64,000 nt of DNA from Myxococcota bacterium (GTDB lineage: Bacteria > Myxococcota_A > UBA9160 > UBA4427): NCBI GenBank assembly GCA_041389495.1, contig JAWKRT010000001.1, positions 372,001 through 436,000 on the forward strand, given 5' to 3'. Each line of letters begins with the position of its first letter. The first letter of the stretch is position 1. A program made the translations under genes and the position numbers. A model generated the notes under the pieces. That model saw nothing but the letters and a program-made list of their open reading frames with translations. It did not search any database and was not told where the DNA came from. This document shows, piece by piece, positions 19,566-27,865 of the stretch.

Positions 19566-20882
19566 ATGACGAAGTGGGTGCTGGGGACGTCCGGGCTCGC
19601 GATCGCGTGGATCGCCGCCGTCGTCATCGGGTCGCTCGAGGGCGGGTGCCGCGCGCCGCTGGCGCCTCGGGGCGACTTCGCGGCGTTCGCCGAGGCTGCG
19701 CACGCGCACGTCGGTGCGGAATGTCGCGGCAACGCGGTCGTGCTGCTGATCGAGGACGGCGTCGTCCGCGACGAGTATGCGTGCTCGGTGGGCGAGCCGG
19801 TGGATCGCGACAGCGTCTTCCAGGTGGCGTCGCTCAGCAAGTGGATCAGCGCGTGGGGGGTGATGGCGCTCGTCGACTCGGGACGGGTCGCGCTCGACGC
19901 TCCAGTCTCTACCTATCTCGTACGGTGGCACCTTCCCGACGGCGAGTTCGACGACGCAGGGGTCACGGTGCGGCGGCTGTTGAGTCACACGGCGGGCCTG
20001 ACGGACGGCCTCGGCTACGGCGGCTTCGGGCCGGGCGAGCGCGTGCAGACGATCGAGGAGTCGCTGACGATGGCGGCCGATCGCATGCCGCACGCGAGTG
20101 GCGCCGTCGTCGTCGGTCGCGAGCCGGGGAGTCGCTGGGAGTACTCGGGCGGTGGCTATGCGCTGCTGCAGCTGCTCGTCGAGGACGTGACCGGCGAAGC
20201 CTTCGAGTCCTACATGCGGCGGGTCGTGCTCGGGCCGCTCGGCATGCGCGACTCGACCTTCGACTGGACGCGCGCCGAGCGCGCGAGGCTCGCTGATTCC
20301 TACGACGTCGACGCGACGCGCGCACCGCAGCGCCACTACACCGCCGTGGCCGCGGCATCGCTCTACACGACGGCGTCCGATCTCGCTCGCTTCCTCGCGG
20401 CGCACGTGCCGGGCCGCGCCGGCGAGCCGGTCGGGCGGGGCGTCCTCGCGCCGCGCACGGTCGAGCAGATGTGGGTGCCCGAGGCGTCGCTCCTCGGCCG
20501 CGACATCTGGGGCCTGGGCGTCATCCTCCATGCGCGCAACGCAGCGGGGCGTTTCGTCGTCGGGCACGACGGCACGAACCTACCGGCGATCAACACGGCC
20601 GTGCGGCTCGACCCGGACACCGGCGACGCCATCGTCGCGCTCGCGACGGGCGCCCCGCGGCTCGCCACGACGATCGCGGGCGAGTGGGTGTTCTGGGAGA
20701 CGGGGAACGTCGACGTCTTCGCGTTCGGCGCCGGCGCCGGCGTCGAGCGCGTGCTCGGGCGAGCCGCCACCGGCGCGGCGGTGATCGTGGTCGTCGCGAT
20801 CCTCGCTGCGCAGTGGCGCCGCAGGGCGCGGCCTGCGGGACCGCCTCCTCCGCAGCCACGCGGAGCGGGAGGCCGCGCCTAG
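19566..20882 (+). CDS. serine hydrolase of the beta-lactamase class C / penicillin-binding family, membrane-anchored
   Basis: 438 residues. An N-terminal hydrophobic signal or anchor (6-24, ending SLEGGC, a weak lipobox-like site) is followed by the class C fold: catalytic SLSK at S89-K92, a YSG motif in RWEYSGGGY where the family usually has YxN, LLSHTAGL, and HDG near the C-terminus. The last 40 residues hold a second transmembrane helix and a Pro/Arg tail. The active site should face the periplasm. Such proteins are esterases, D-aminopeptidases or cell-wall carboxypeptidases, and resistance cannot be inferred. The next gene encodes a second member of the same fold. Confidence 0.85.
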   Translation: MTKWVLGTSGLAIAWIAAVVIGSLEGGCRAPLAPRGDFAAFAEAAHAHVGAECRGNAVVLLIEDGVVRDEYACSVGEPVDRDSVFQVASLSKWISAWGVMALVDSGRVALDAPVSTYLVRWHLPDGEFDDAGVTVRRLLSHTAGLTDGLGYGGFGPGERVQTIEESLTMAADRMPHASGAVVVGREPGSRWEYSGGGYALLQLLVEDVTGEAFESYMRRVVLGPLGMRDSTFDWTRAERARLADSYDVDATRAPQRHYTAVAAASLYTTASDLARFLAAHVPGRAGEPVGRGVLAPRTVEQMWVPEASLLGRDIWGLGVILHARNAAGRFVVGHDGTNLPAINTAVRLDPDTGDAIVALATGAPRLATTIAGEWVFWETGNVDVFAFGAGAGVERVLGRAATGAAVIVVVAILAAQWRRRARPAGPPPPQPRGAGGRA

Positions 20883-21099
20883 CATCTCCCTCGCTTCGAT
20901 CCGTGCCGCGCTCGACATCCCGATCGCTGCGCCGTCCGCGGCCGGGCCGACGATCGCGGCGCGCACGGGGGCTCGACTCGCCGTGATAGGCTCCGCCGTC
21001 GCGCCCATGTCGCTCGCCTCGGCAGAGCCGCTGGCGGCGGAGGCCGGAGCCGTGGCGCTCACCTCGAGCCCTTCGTCCGCGATCCGACTTCGGAGTACG

Positions 21100-22539
21100 G
21101 TGGATCGCGCGCGCGCGCCTTCTTCGCCGCGGCACGCGGGTGCGCGCGCGCTCGCCGCGCTCGTGTTCGCCGCAGGGCTCGCGTGCGCCGGCTGCGGTGG
21201 CTCGGAGCAGGAGGAGGAGTACGCGCGACTCCCCGCCTCGAGCTTCGCGGGCCTGAAGGCGGGGATGGCGTGCTCGGCCGTCTTCGTCGCGCATCGCGCG
21301 CTCGACGACGTCGTGGCGGACGAGCTCGCGGGTCTGCCGGCGGCGGCGGCGGGAGCGGGTGATCCGGTCGTCGACCGCGACGCGCGATTCGTCTCGGTGA
21401 GCTACGGGTCGACGGAGCCGCCGCGCGTCGCGGTCCATCGCGAGGGCCGCGGCTGCACCATCCTGCCGCCGGGCGCGCGGCCGGAGGCCGTCGCTCGCAT
21501 ACCGAATCCGGCCATCGAGCGATCGGTCGCGCCGGAGGAGCTCGCGCGGTGGCCGCAAGAGACGGTCGCGGCTTCGGACGCGCGCGTCGCGGCGATCGTC
21601 GACGCGGCCTTCGATGGACGCACGTACGGCGACGGCACGAAGACGATCGGTGTCGCGGTCGTGCACGAGGGGCGGCTCGTCGCCGAGCAGTATCGATCGG
21701 GCTTCGGCCCGCACACGCCCTATCGCGCGTGGTCCGCGGCCAAGATGCTGACGAACGCCCTCGTCGGCATCCTCGTCGGCCGGGGCGTGCTGGACGTCGA
21801 TGCGCCGCCGCCCATCCCGGAGTGGAGCGCGGGCGACGACCCGCGCGCGGAGATCACCGTCGCGCAGCTGCTCCACATGAGCAGCGGCCTCGCGCAGAGG
21901 GGAGCCGGCACCTACGACGTCTATCAGGATGGCGCCGATCTCGTCGCCTCGACGACCGGCGCGCGGCTCGAGGCTCCTCCCGGAAGCCGATGGAGCTATG
22001 CGAACCGCGACACGCTGCTGCTCGTGCGCGCGATGCGAGCGGCGCTCGGCGACGACGCGTACTGGCGCTTCCCCGTCGAGGGCCTGCTCGACCGGATCGG
22101 GATGCACGACACGGTGCTCGAGACCGACCCGCACGGGAGCTACGTGCTGAGCAGCCAGGTCTTCACGACGCCGCGCGACCTCGCACGGCTCGGAATGCTG
22201 TTCCTCGACGACGGCGTCTGGAACGGCGAGCGCGTGCTGCCCGAGGGCTGGGTCGCGTACTCGACGCGCCCGGCACCCGCTCGCAGACGAGGCCTCCTCG
22301 GGCTCGCGAGCTACGGCGTTCGCGGGCTGCTCGGCTACGGAGCGCAGATCTGGCTGTATCCCCGCGTGCCCGGCCTCGTCGCGCACGAGGCGTTCAGCGG
22401 CATCGGACATCGCGGGCAGTACGTCACCGTGGTTCCCGCGAGCCGGCTCGTCGTCGTGCGCACGGCGCTCGACCCCGAGGAGGGCGGCGTCCTCTGGCGA
22501 CAGGACCGCTTCTTCTCGGATCTGATGGAGGCGCTCTGA
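21100..22539 (+). CDS. serine hydrolase lipoprotein, beta-lactamase class C family
   Basis: About 479 residues from the GTG at 21100. Its hydrophobic segment ends in LACAGC, a lipobox. Catalytic motifs are SAAK in YRAWSAAKMLTNA, YAN in RWSYANRDTLLL, and HRG in GIGHRGQYVTV, all intact. A domain of about 130 residues precedes the catalytic part. The frame stays open to ATGs at 20983 and 21007, but those would add about 35 residues before the signal peptide, so the GTG with nearby CGGAG is preferred; this remains uncertain. It is likely a periplasmic esterase or peptidase. The fold is shared with the preceding gene but the sequences are divergent. Confidence 0.83.
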   Translation: MDRARAPSSPRHAGARALAALVFAAGLACAGCGGSEQEEEYARLPASSFAGLKAGMACSAVFVAHRALDDVVADELAGLPAAAAGAGDPVVDRDARFVSVSYGSTEPPRVAVHREGRGCTILPPGARPEAVARIPNPAIERSVAPEELARWPQETVAASDARVAAIVDAAFDGRTYGDGTKTIGVAVVHEGRLVAEQYRSGFGPHTPYRAWSAAKMLTNALVGILVGRGVLDVDAPPPIPEWSAGDDPRAEITVAQLLHMSSGLAQRGAGTYDVYQDGADLVASTTGARLEAPPGSRWSYANRDTLLLVRAMRAALGDDAYWRFPVEGLLDRIGMHDTVLETDPHGSYVLSSQVFTTPRDLARLGMLFLDDGVWNGERVLPEGWVAYSTRPAPARRRGLLGLASYGVRGLLGYGAQIWLYPRVPGLVAHEAFSGIGHRGQYVTVVPASRLVVVRTALDPEEGGVLWRQDRFFSDLMEAL

Positions 22540-22543
22540 GCGC

Positions 22544-22969
22544 CTAGCGTTCGTCGCTCGCGAGCCGCTCGCAGAGCCACTCGACGTGGTCGGCGCTCTT
22601 GCCGCGCAGGAGCCACTCGGCGACGCCGGTCGCGCCGTCGAAGACGCGCACCTCGATCGGGCAGCTCGCGAGCTCGAGCAGCGCCTCGAACATGCGCGCC
22701 ATTCCGAAGGCGAGCACGCGGCTCGCCACGAGGGCGACGCGGATCGGGTTCGCGCTCCGCGTCTGCATGCGCGCGATGAAGCGGCGCAGCTCGTGCTGCG
22801 CGAGCGGCATGTCCGTGACCTCGCGCAGATCGATCACCTCGACGTGCTCCATGTCCTTCGACTCGGGCTGGAGCTCACCGGCCGCGAACAGATCCTCGGC
22901 GGTGAGGACGCCGAAGCAGCGCGTGAGTGCGATCTCGTCGCGGCGACAGAAGGACTTCTCGATGGGCAT
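22544..22969 (-). CDS. small STAS/SpoIIAA-like protein, paralogue of the one at 25.1 kb
   Basis: 141 residues with beta-alpha order and VEVIDLREVTDM followed by IRVALVASRVLAFGMARMFEAL. This resembles the SpoIIAA/STAS-like family of uncharacterised Myxococcota and Proteobacteria proteins. The segment VALVASRVxxFGxARMFxAL is nearly the same in the protein at 25118-25492. ATG at 22969 with AGGAGA 8 nt upstream. Function unknown; members may bind nucleotides or lipids or act in signalling. It ends 4 bp after the convergent serine hydrolase stop. Confidence 0.65.
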   Translation of the reverse strand: MPIEKSFCRRDEIALTRCFGVLTAEDLFAAGELQPESKDMEHVEVIDLREVTDMPLAQHELRRFIARMQTRSANPIRVALVASRVLAFGMARMFEALLELASCPIEVRVFDGATGVAEWLLRGKSADHVEWLCERLASDER

Positions 22970-23143
22970 GGCGCCATCTCCTGGTCGAATTCGCCTGTGG
23001 AAGCGGAAGGCGTCGGGCGCGACGCGCCTGGGAGCGATGGTCTCCCGGCACCCCCTCCAATGCCGATGCGCGGCGCGGGGTGACACCGAAGAGTGCAACT
23101 GCGAGTCACCGCGCGGGGCGGCGGTGCGCGGCGTGCGCTCGAT

Positions 23144-24055
23144 TCAGGCGGGGCCGAGGCCCCAGTGCGCGAGCGCCGCGCGCGCGATGGGCTCGCCCCG
23201 TTCCTGGACGAAGTGGCCCGCTTCGGGCACCTCCATCGGCTCGGGGCAGCCGCGGATCGTGCCGCGCAGCGCGTGCATCACGTCCCGGCCGAGCACGGCG
23301 TCGCGCAAGCCGATCGCCATGAAGCTCTCGCCCGTCCAGTCGTTCGCCCAGAACGCGCGCGCGCGGCGCATGAGCTCGATGCCCTCCATCCCGGGCTCGA
23401 CCGGCACGAGCTGCGGGAAGCGGCGCACGCCCGCCTTGTAGCGATCGTCGGGGAAGGGCGCGTCGTAGGCGACGGCGTCGAGGAGGTCGAAGTCGCCCTG
23501 CGCATCGCTCGCGACGAGGCCGGCCACCGGGATCTCGGGCGCCGCCGCCGCGAACGCCTTCCACGCCGCGAAGCCCCGGCTCACGGGCTCGCCGATCGGC
23601 AGCCCCGTGTTCATCACGAGCGCGTGCGTGAAGCGGTCCGGGCGATCCATCGGCAATGTGAGTCCGAGGATGCCGCCCCAGTCCTGACACACGAGCGCGA
23701 TGCCGCGAAGGTCGAGCCGGTCGATCCACGCGAGCAGGCTCCCGCGGTGGAAGTCGATCGTGTAGACGGACTCGTCGACGGGCTTGTCCGACCGGCCGAA
23801 GCCGAAGAGATCCGGCGCGATCACGCGATGCCCCGCCGCGACGAAGACGGGCAGCATCTTGCGGTAGAGGTAGCCCCAGGTCGGCTCGCCGTGGAGACAG
23901 AGGAACACGCGGCGAGCGTCGCGCGGCCCCTCGTCGACCCACGCCATGCGAAGCCCTTCGTAGCCGGGCAGGTCGTCCGCATGTCGTGGCGCGTACGGGA
24001 AGCGAGGCAGGAGCCGGAATCGCTCCTCGGGTGTGCGCAGCGCCTCGATCGTCAT
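23144..24055 (-). CDS. haloalkane dehalogenase (alpha/beta hydrolase, subfamily I-like)
   Basis: 303 residues. Alpha/beta hydrolase with oxyanion motif HGEPTW (55-60), nucleophile D125 in VCQDWGG with the halide-binding W126, and catalytic H281 in EAGHFVQE. An Asp near 252-258 is the likely third acid, as in DhlA-type enzymes. These enzymes replace a halogen on alkanes with hydroxyl in the cytoplasm. The ATG at 24055 overlaps the stop of the upstream M48 gene (ATGA) and has AGGAGG 7 nt away, so the two are translationally coupled. Confidence 0.9.
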   Translation of the reverse strand: MTIEALRTPEERFRLLPRFPYAPRHADDLPGYEGLRMAWVDEGPRDARRVFLCLHGEPTWGYLYRKMLPVFVAAGHRVIAPDLFGFGRSDKPVDESVYTIDFHRGSLLAWIDRLDLRGIALVCQDWGGILGLTLPMDRPDRFTHALVMNTGLPIGEPVSRGFAAWKAFAAAAPEIPVAGLVASDAQGDFDLLDAVAYDAPFPDDRYKAGVRRFPQLVPVEPGMEGIELMRRARAFWANDWTGESFMAIGLRDAVLGRDVMHALRGTIRGCPEPMEVPEAGHFVQERGEPIARAALAHWGLGPA

Positions 24056-24783
24056 GCTCGAACCTCCTGGCTCGCGGGGCGCGCCGCGCCGCCCCGGGTG
24101 CGCCGGCAGCATCGTCCGTGCCCGACCCGTTGGCGAGGCGCCGCGAGGTGGTGCGCGATCGAAGGGTGCGTGAACAGCCAGCGCCCGAGCTTCATGGGGA
24201 CGGACTCGAGGTAGGAGCGCTGCGCGACCCGCGCTCGACGCTGCACGAGCTTCGCGTGCATGCCACCCGCCGCGCGCACGCCAAGCCCGTCGAGCGCGCG
24301 CTCGCGGTCGGTGCTCGCGGCGATCCCGTATCGATCGCACGTGGACTCGCGCGCCCGCGAGGAGGCGTGTCCCAGGAGCGGAATCGCGAGCCCGGGCGTC
24401 AGGAACCAGTGCCAGCGGAGGTGCCCGGCGTGGAGGTGGCCGAGCTCGTGGGCGATGCCGAAGTCGCGCGCGGGCTCGTCGTCGCCACATGCCTCGAGCA
24501 GGTCGGAGTAGAGCACGATCATGTTCGTGCCCGGGAACTGCGTCGCCAACGCGTCGAGCGCACCACCCGACGAGCGAACCGCGCTCCCGCGCAGATGCGC
24601 GACGAAGGCGAGGTGCGCGAGGAAGAAGACGAGGCCGAGAGCGATCGCGGATGCGATCCCGATCGGCGAGAGGGCCAGGAAGATCCAGGCTCCGATCGCC
24701 ACCATCCACACGAGCATCCCGAGCGCGCGTTCGCTCGGCCCGCGATCGACGCGGATCGCATTCGCCGCGGTCTCGTTCTCCAT
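24052..24783 (-). CDS. membrane-bound M48-family zinc metallopeptidase
   Basis: About 243 residues from the ATG at 24783. Two transmembrane helices (residues about 22-65) precede the zinc motif HELGH in GIAHELGHLHAGH. The third ligand lies in ARESTCDRYG (E with the conserved D four residues on), the M48 pattern. It resembles HtpX/YcaL-like proteases that degrade membrane proteins. The reading frame is open further upstream, but that part is low-complexity Arg/Ser and lacks family features. Coupled to the dehalogenase by an ATGA overlap, a pairing with no obvious biochemical reason. Confidence 0.82.
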   Translation of the reverse strand: MENETAANAIRVDRGPSERALGMLVWMVAIGAWIFLALSPIGIASAIALGLVFFLAHLAFVAHLRGSAVRSSGGALDALATQFPGTNMIVLYSDLLEACGDDEPARDFGIAHELGHLHAGHLRWHWFLTPGLAIPLLGHASSRARESTCDRYGIAASTDRERALDGLGVRAAGGMHAKLVQRRARVAQRSYLESVPMKLGRWLFTHPSIAHHLAAPRQRVGHGRCCRRTRGGAARPASQEVRA

Positions 24784-25117
24784 CTCGCCGTCCCCCGGCC
24801 CTTCTGCGATCTGCTTCCTCGGGCCCGCTGCGACGCCGATGCGTCGGACGCGTCGCTCGTGGCGGCTCGGCGACCCGCTCCGAATCGAGGCACCTCGCGC
24901 GGACGGCCCATTCTGACACGCGCGAGAACGAACGAGGCCTCCGCGCGGACGACGTCCAGCGAGCCGCGGCAACCGAGCAACCGAGCGGCCGGGCGCCGAC
25001 CCGCGGCTCGCGGGTCGCCCCACTCGCGGTCGACCCGAAGGCCCCGACGGCGGGAGCTCCTCGCATTGCGCGGAGCGGATGTTAGGATCGACGCGCCAGT
25101 CACCGGGGCGTACCGCG
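24784..25117. other. intergenic stretch, no gene seen
   Basis: 334 bp between divergent starts (M48 peptidase and STAS-like gene). Nothing coding is supported; all frames give Arg/Ser/Pro-rich low-complexity peptides. It should contain two promoters, but no consensus stands out. Confidence 0.4.
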
Positions 25118-25492
25118 ATGCCGTGTGACTACGACATCGACTCCGAGCGTGGAATCGTGCTCAGCCGCGGCTGGGGCTCGGTCAGCGACGCCGACCTGCT
25201 CACGCACCAGCGACGGCTCGCAGTCGATCCCCGCTTCTCGCCGGCCATGAATCAGCTCTACGACCTCCGCGACGTCACCGAGGTCGAGAAGGTGACGAGC
25301 GCAGGCATCCGCGAGCTCGCGCAGCACAGCCCGTTCGGCGCGGGGTCGCGCCGCGTGGTGCTCGTCGCGAGCCGGGTCACGTTCGGCCTGGCGCGGATGT
25401 TCCAGGCCCTCGCCGACGAGAAGCCGGACGAGCTCCGCGTCGTCTTCGACGAGATGGTCGAAGCCGAGCGCTGGATCGGCATCGAGCGCTGA
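25118..25492 (+). CDS. small STAS/SpoIIAA-like protein, paralogue of the one at 22.5 kb
   Basis: 124 residues: CDYDIDSERGIVLSRGWGSVSDADLL, NQLYDLRDVTEV, then RRVVLVASRVTFGLARMFQALAD. The layout (N-terminal strands, L-R-D-V-T strand, VASR strand-helix) is the same as in the protein at 22544-22969, so they are paralogues flanking the dehalogenase/protease pair. ATG at 25118; the ATG at 25079 is possible but would add residues not found in the paralogue. Function unknown. Confidence 0.65.
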   Translation: MPCDYDIDSERGIVLSRGWGSVSDADLLTHQRRLAVDPRFSPAMNQLYDLRDVTEVEKVTSAGIRELAQHSPFGAGSRRVVLVASRVTFGLARMFQALADEKPDELRVVFDEMVEAERWIGIER

Positions 25493-25529
25493 GCGCGCGG
25501 CGGCGCGACTCCGTCCCGCCCGTCCTCGT

Positions 25530-26720
25530 TCACGACACCACCGCCGCCGCGCGCAGCGCGGCGATGCGCTCCGCCATCCCGATCTCCGCGAGGATCTCGT
25601 CGGTGTGCTGGCCGAGCGCCGGTGCGCCGGCGCCGAGCCGGGCGGGCGTCTCCCCGAAGAGGATCGGATGCCGCGGCAGGCGGGCGCGCCCGACGACCGG
25701 GTGGTCGAACTCCTCGAAGAGGCCGATCGCGATGGCGTGCGGGTCGCGCGTGAGCTCGTCGGCGGAGCGCACCATGCCGAACGGCGCGCGCTCGCGTTCG
25801 AACCGCTCGCTCGCCTCGGCCATCGTCATGTTCGCGGCGGCCGCATAGCAGAGGTCCATGATCTGCTCGGTGTAGTCGCGGTTCGCGTTGCGCGCCTCCA
25901 TCGTCGCGAGGCGCGGGTCGTCCCATCCCTCCACGCCGAGCGCGCGGCACATGGCGTGGAAGTCGGCGGCCGAGGTGGGGTTCGCGATGCCCCAGCCGTC
26001 GGCGAACGCGAACGGCTGGAAGCCGGCGACGAAGCTCGAGTGCTGGCTGCCATCGGATTCGAGCAGCACCTCGTTGCCGGCCGAGTCGGCCCACAGGAAC
26101 GAGACGACGGCGTCGGTCATCGAGAGCTCGATGTGCTGCCCGCCGCGGCCGCGCGCGCGCGCGAAGAGCGCCGCCGCCACGGCCTGGCTCGCATAGAGCG
26201 CCGTCACCTTGTCGGCCGCCGTCTGCCGCAGGAAGGTGGGCGTGCCGACGTTCGGGTCGGCCTGGTTCGCGGCCATCCCGGCGTAGGCCTGGATCGCCGT
26301 GTCGTACGCGCTGCGGTCGCGATAGGGCCCGGTCGAGCCGTAGCCCGAGAGCGAGAGGTAGACGACGTCGGGGTTGCGCGCGCGAACGGCGTCGTAGCCG
26401 AGGCCGAGACGGTCCATCACGCCGGGGCGGAAGTTCTGGATCACGACGTCCGCGCGCGCGGCGAGCTCGAGCACGACGGCGCGTCCGTCCTCCTTCGCGA
26501 GGTCGACGGCGATCGACCGCTTGCCGCGGTTGCACGCGAGGAAGAACGCGCTCATCCGGTTCACCGACACGCCGACCCAGCGCGCGAGGTCGCCGATGCC
26601 CGGGCGCTCGACCTTGACGACCTCGGCGCCCTGGTCGGCCATCAGCGCCGCGGCGTACGGGCCGGTGAGCGCGATCGACAGGTCGAGCACGCGCACGCCT
26701 TCGAGCGGTCCGTGGGCCAC
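25530..26720 (-). CDS. family III CoA-transferase (CaiB/BaiF/Frc type)
   Basis: 396 residues. Starts with GPLEGVRVLDLSIALTGPYAAALMADQGAEVVKVE, followed by VVIQNFRPGVMDRLGLGYD and LSGYGSTGPY, all hallmark segments. The catalytic aspartate is the D in IELSMTDAVVSFLW. These enzymes move CoA between carboxylic acids through an aspartyl-CoA anhydride, here probably activating or recycling an acid for the adjacent DUF35/thiolase system. GTG at 26720 with GGAGGA about 8 nt upstream. It diverges from the DUF35 gene with 161 bp between, where TTTCGC and TATAGT (about 26771 and 26789) might be a promoter for the + strand genes. Confidence 0.92.
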   Translation of the reverse strand: MAHGPLEGVRVLDLSIALTGPYAAALMADQGAEVVKVERPGIGDLARWVGVSVNRMSAFFLACNRGKRSIAVDLAKEDGRAVVLELAARADVVIQNFRPGVMDRLGLGYDAVRARNPDVVYLSLSGYGSTGPYRDRSAYDTAIQAYAGMAANQADPNVGTPTFLRQTAADKVTALYASQAVAAALFARARGRGGQHIELSMTDAVVSFLWADSAGNEVLLESDGSQHSSFVAGFQPFAFADGWGIANPTSAADFHAMCRALGVEGWDDPRLATMEARNANRDYTEQIMDLCYAAAANMTMAEASERFERERAPFGMVRSADELTRDPHAIAIGLFEEFDHPVVGRARLPRHPILFGETPARLGAGAPALGQHTDEILAEIGMAERIAALRAAAVVS

Positions 26721-26881
26721 GACTCGTTCCTCCTTCGCGCGCGTGACGTCGCCGCTGCGCGGGCACCCATTTTCGCCCGGCGCGAGCGTATAGTGCGCGC
26801 CGGAATCGCGGGGAGCTGCGCGCGGCGCGTGCGACCCCGCCTGCAACGGCGGCGGTCGCAGCGCCGCCGGGGAGCTCGTCG

Positions 26882-27865
26882 TTGACACGCTTCGTCGAGA
26901 GCACGATCACGTTCCCGTACGTCCGCTCGCTCGGGCCGGTGAACGGCGCGTTCATGACGGCGCTCACCGAGAAGCGGATCCTCGGGATCCGCAACGGCGA
27001 CGCCGTGCTGTGTCCGCCCATGGAATGGGATCCCGCGACCGGCGCCGATCTCGGAAACGATCTCGTCGAGGTCGGCCCGGCGGGCACGGTGGAGTCGTGG
27101 ACGTGGGTGCCGGAGCCGAGCGGCCAGCACCCGCTGCGCACGCCGTTCGCGTTCGCGTTCATCCGGCTCGACGGCGCGTCGACGCCGCTCCTGCACGCGG
27201 TCGACGCGGGCTCGCCCGATGCGATGTCCGAAGGCATGCGCGTCGCGCCGCGCTGGAAGGGCGAGCGCGTCGGACACATCACCGACATCGCGTGCTTCGT
27301 TCCGGGGGAGTCGCCCGACGTCGACGGCCAGGATCGCGGCCCGGCGCGCGCGCCGGTCGCGTTGATGAACTACCTCGCGTCGATCACCTATCGCAATCCC
27401 GTCCCGCCGGCCGGCGACCTGGTGGTCGCCGCCTCGCGCGAGCGACGCATCGCGGGCTTCCGCTGCCCGGCGTGCGGCAAGACGTACGCGGGCGGCCGCG
27501 CCATCTGCCCGATCGACGCGCTCGAGCTCGGCGCCGAGCACCTGGTCGACCTGCCGCAGACGGGCACGATCACGAACTTCGTCGTCGTCACGCCCATTCC
27601 CTATCCGGGCCAGACCGAGACCGAGCCGTTCGCGCGCGTCTTCGTGCTGCTCGACGACACGGACGTCGTCGTCGGCTACCAGCCCGTCGTCGATCTCCCC
27701 GTCGCCGACCTCGCCGTCGGCGTGCGCGTCGAGGCGGCGTGGTCGGACGCGGCCGACGCCGCGGGCGCGGACTCGATGGGCGGCAGCTACGGCGCGCTCG
27801 TCGGCTGGCGGCCGAGCGGCGAGCCGCGCGTCGAGAGCCCCGACCTCGTGAACAGGATCTTCTGA
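26882..27865 (+). CDS. double DUF35 OB-fold protein with one zinc ribbon (ChsH2-like)
   Basis: 327 residues. Two OB-fold regions (about 15-150 and 215-310). The zinc-ribbon segment FRCPACGKTYAGGRAICP between them supplies Cys ligands. DUF35 proteins partner thiolase-like enzymes: in steroid degradation, ChsH2 with Ltp2 is a side-chain retro-aldolase, and in other systems DUF35 assists HMG-CoA synthase or thiolase. The stop overlaps the next start (TGATG). TTG start at 26882, preceded by GGGGAG. The first OB domain seems to lack its own Cys ribbon, an uncommon fusion. Confidence 0.8.
   Translation: MTRFVESTITFPYVRSLGPVNGAFMTALTEKRILGIRNGDAVLCPPMEWDPATGADLGNDLVEVGPAGTVESWTWVPEPSGQHPLRTPFAFAFIRLDGASTPLLHAVDAGSPDAMSEGMRVAPRWKGERVGHITDIACFVPGESPDVDGQDRGPARAPVALMNYLASITYRNPVPPAGDLVVAASRERRIAGFRCPACGKTYAGGRAICPIDALELGAEHLVDLPQTGTITNFVVVTPIPYPGQTETEPFARVFVLLDDTDVVVGYQPVVDLPVADLAVGVRVEAAWSDAADAAGADSMGGSYGALVGWRPSGEPRVESPDLVNRIF

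Noticed and set aside
20983..21099. Upstream start for the second serine hydrolase
   Set aside because: It would put about 39 extra residues ahead of an otherwise normal lipoprotein signal; possible, but less likely than the GTG at 21100.
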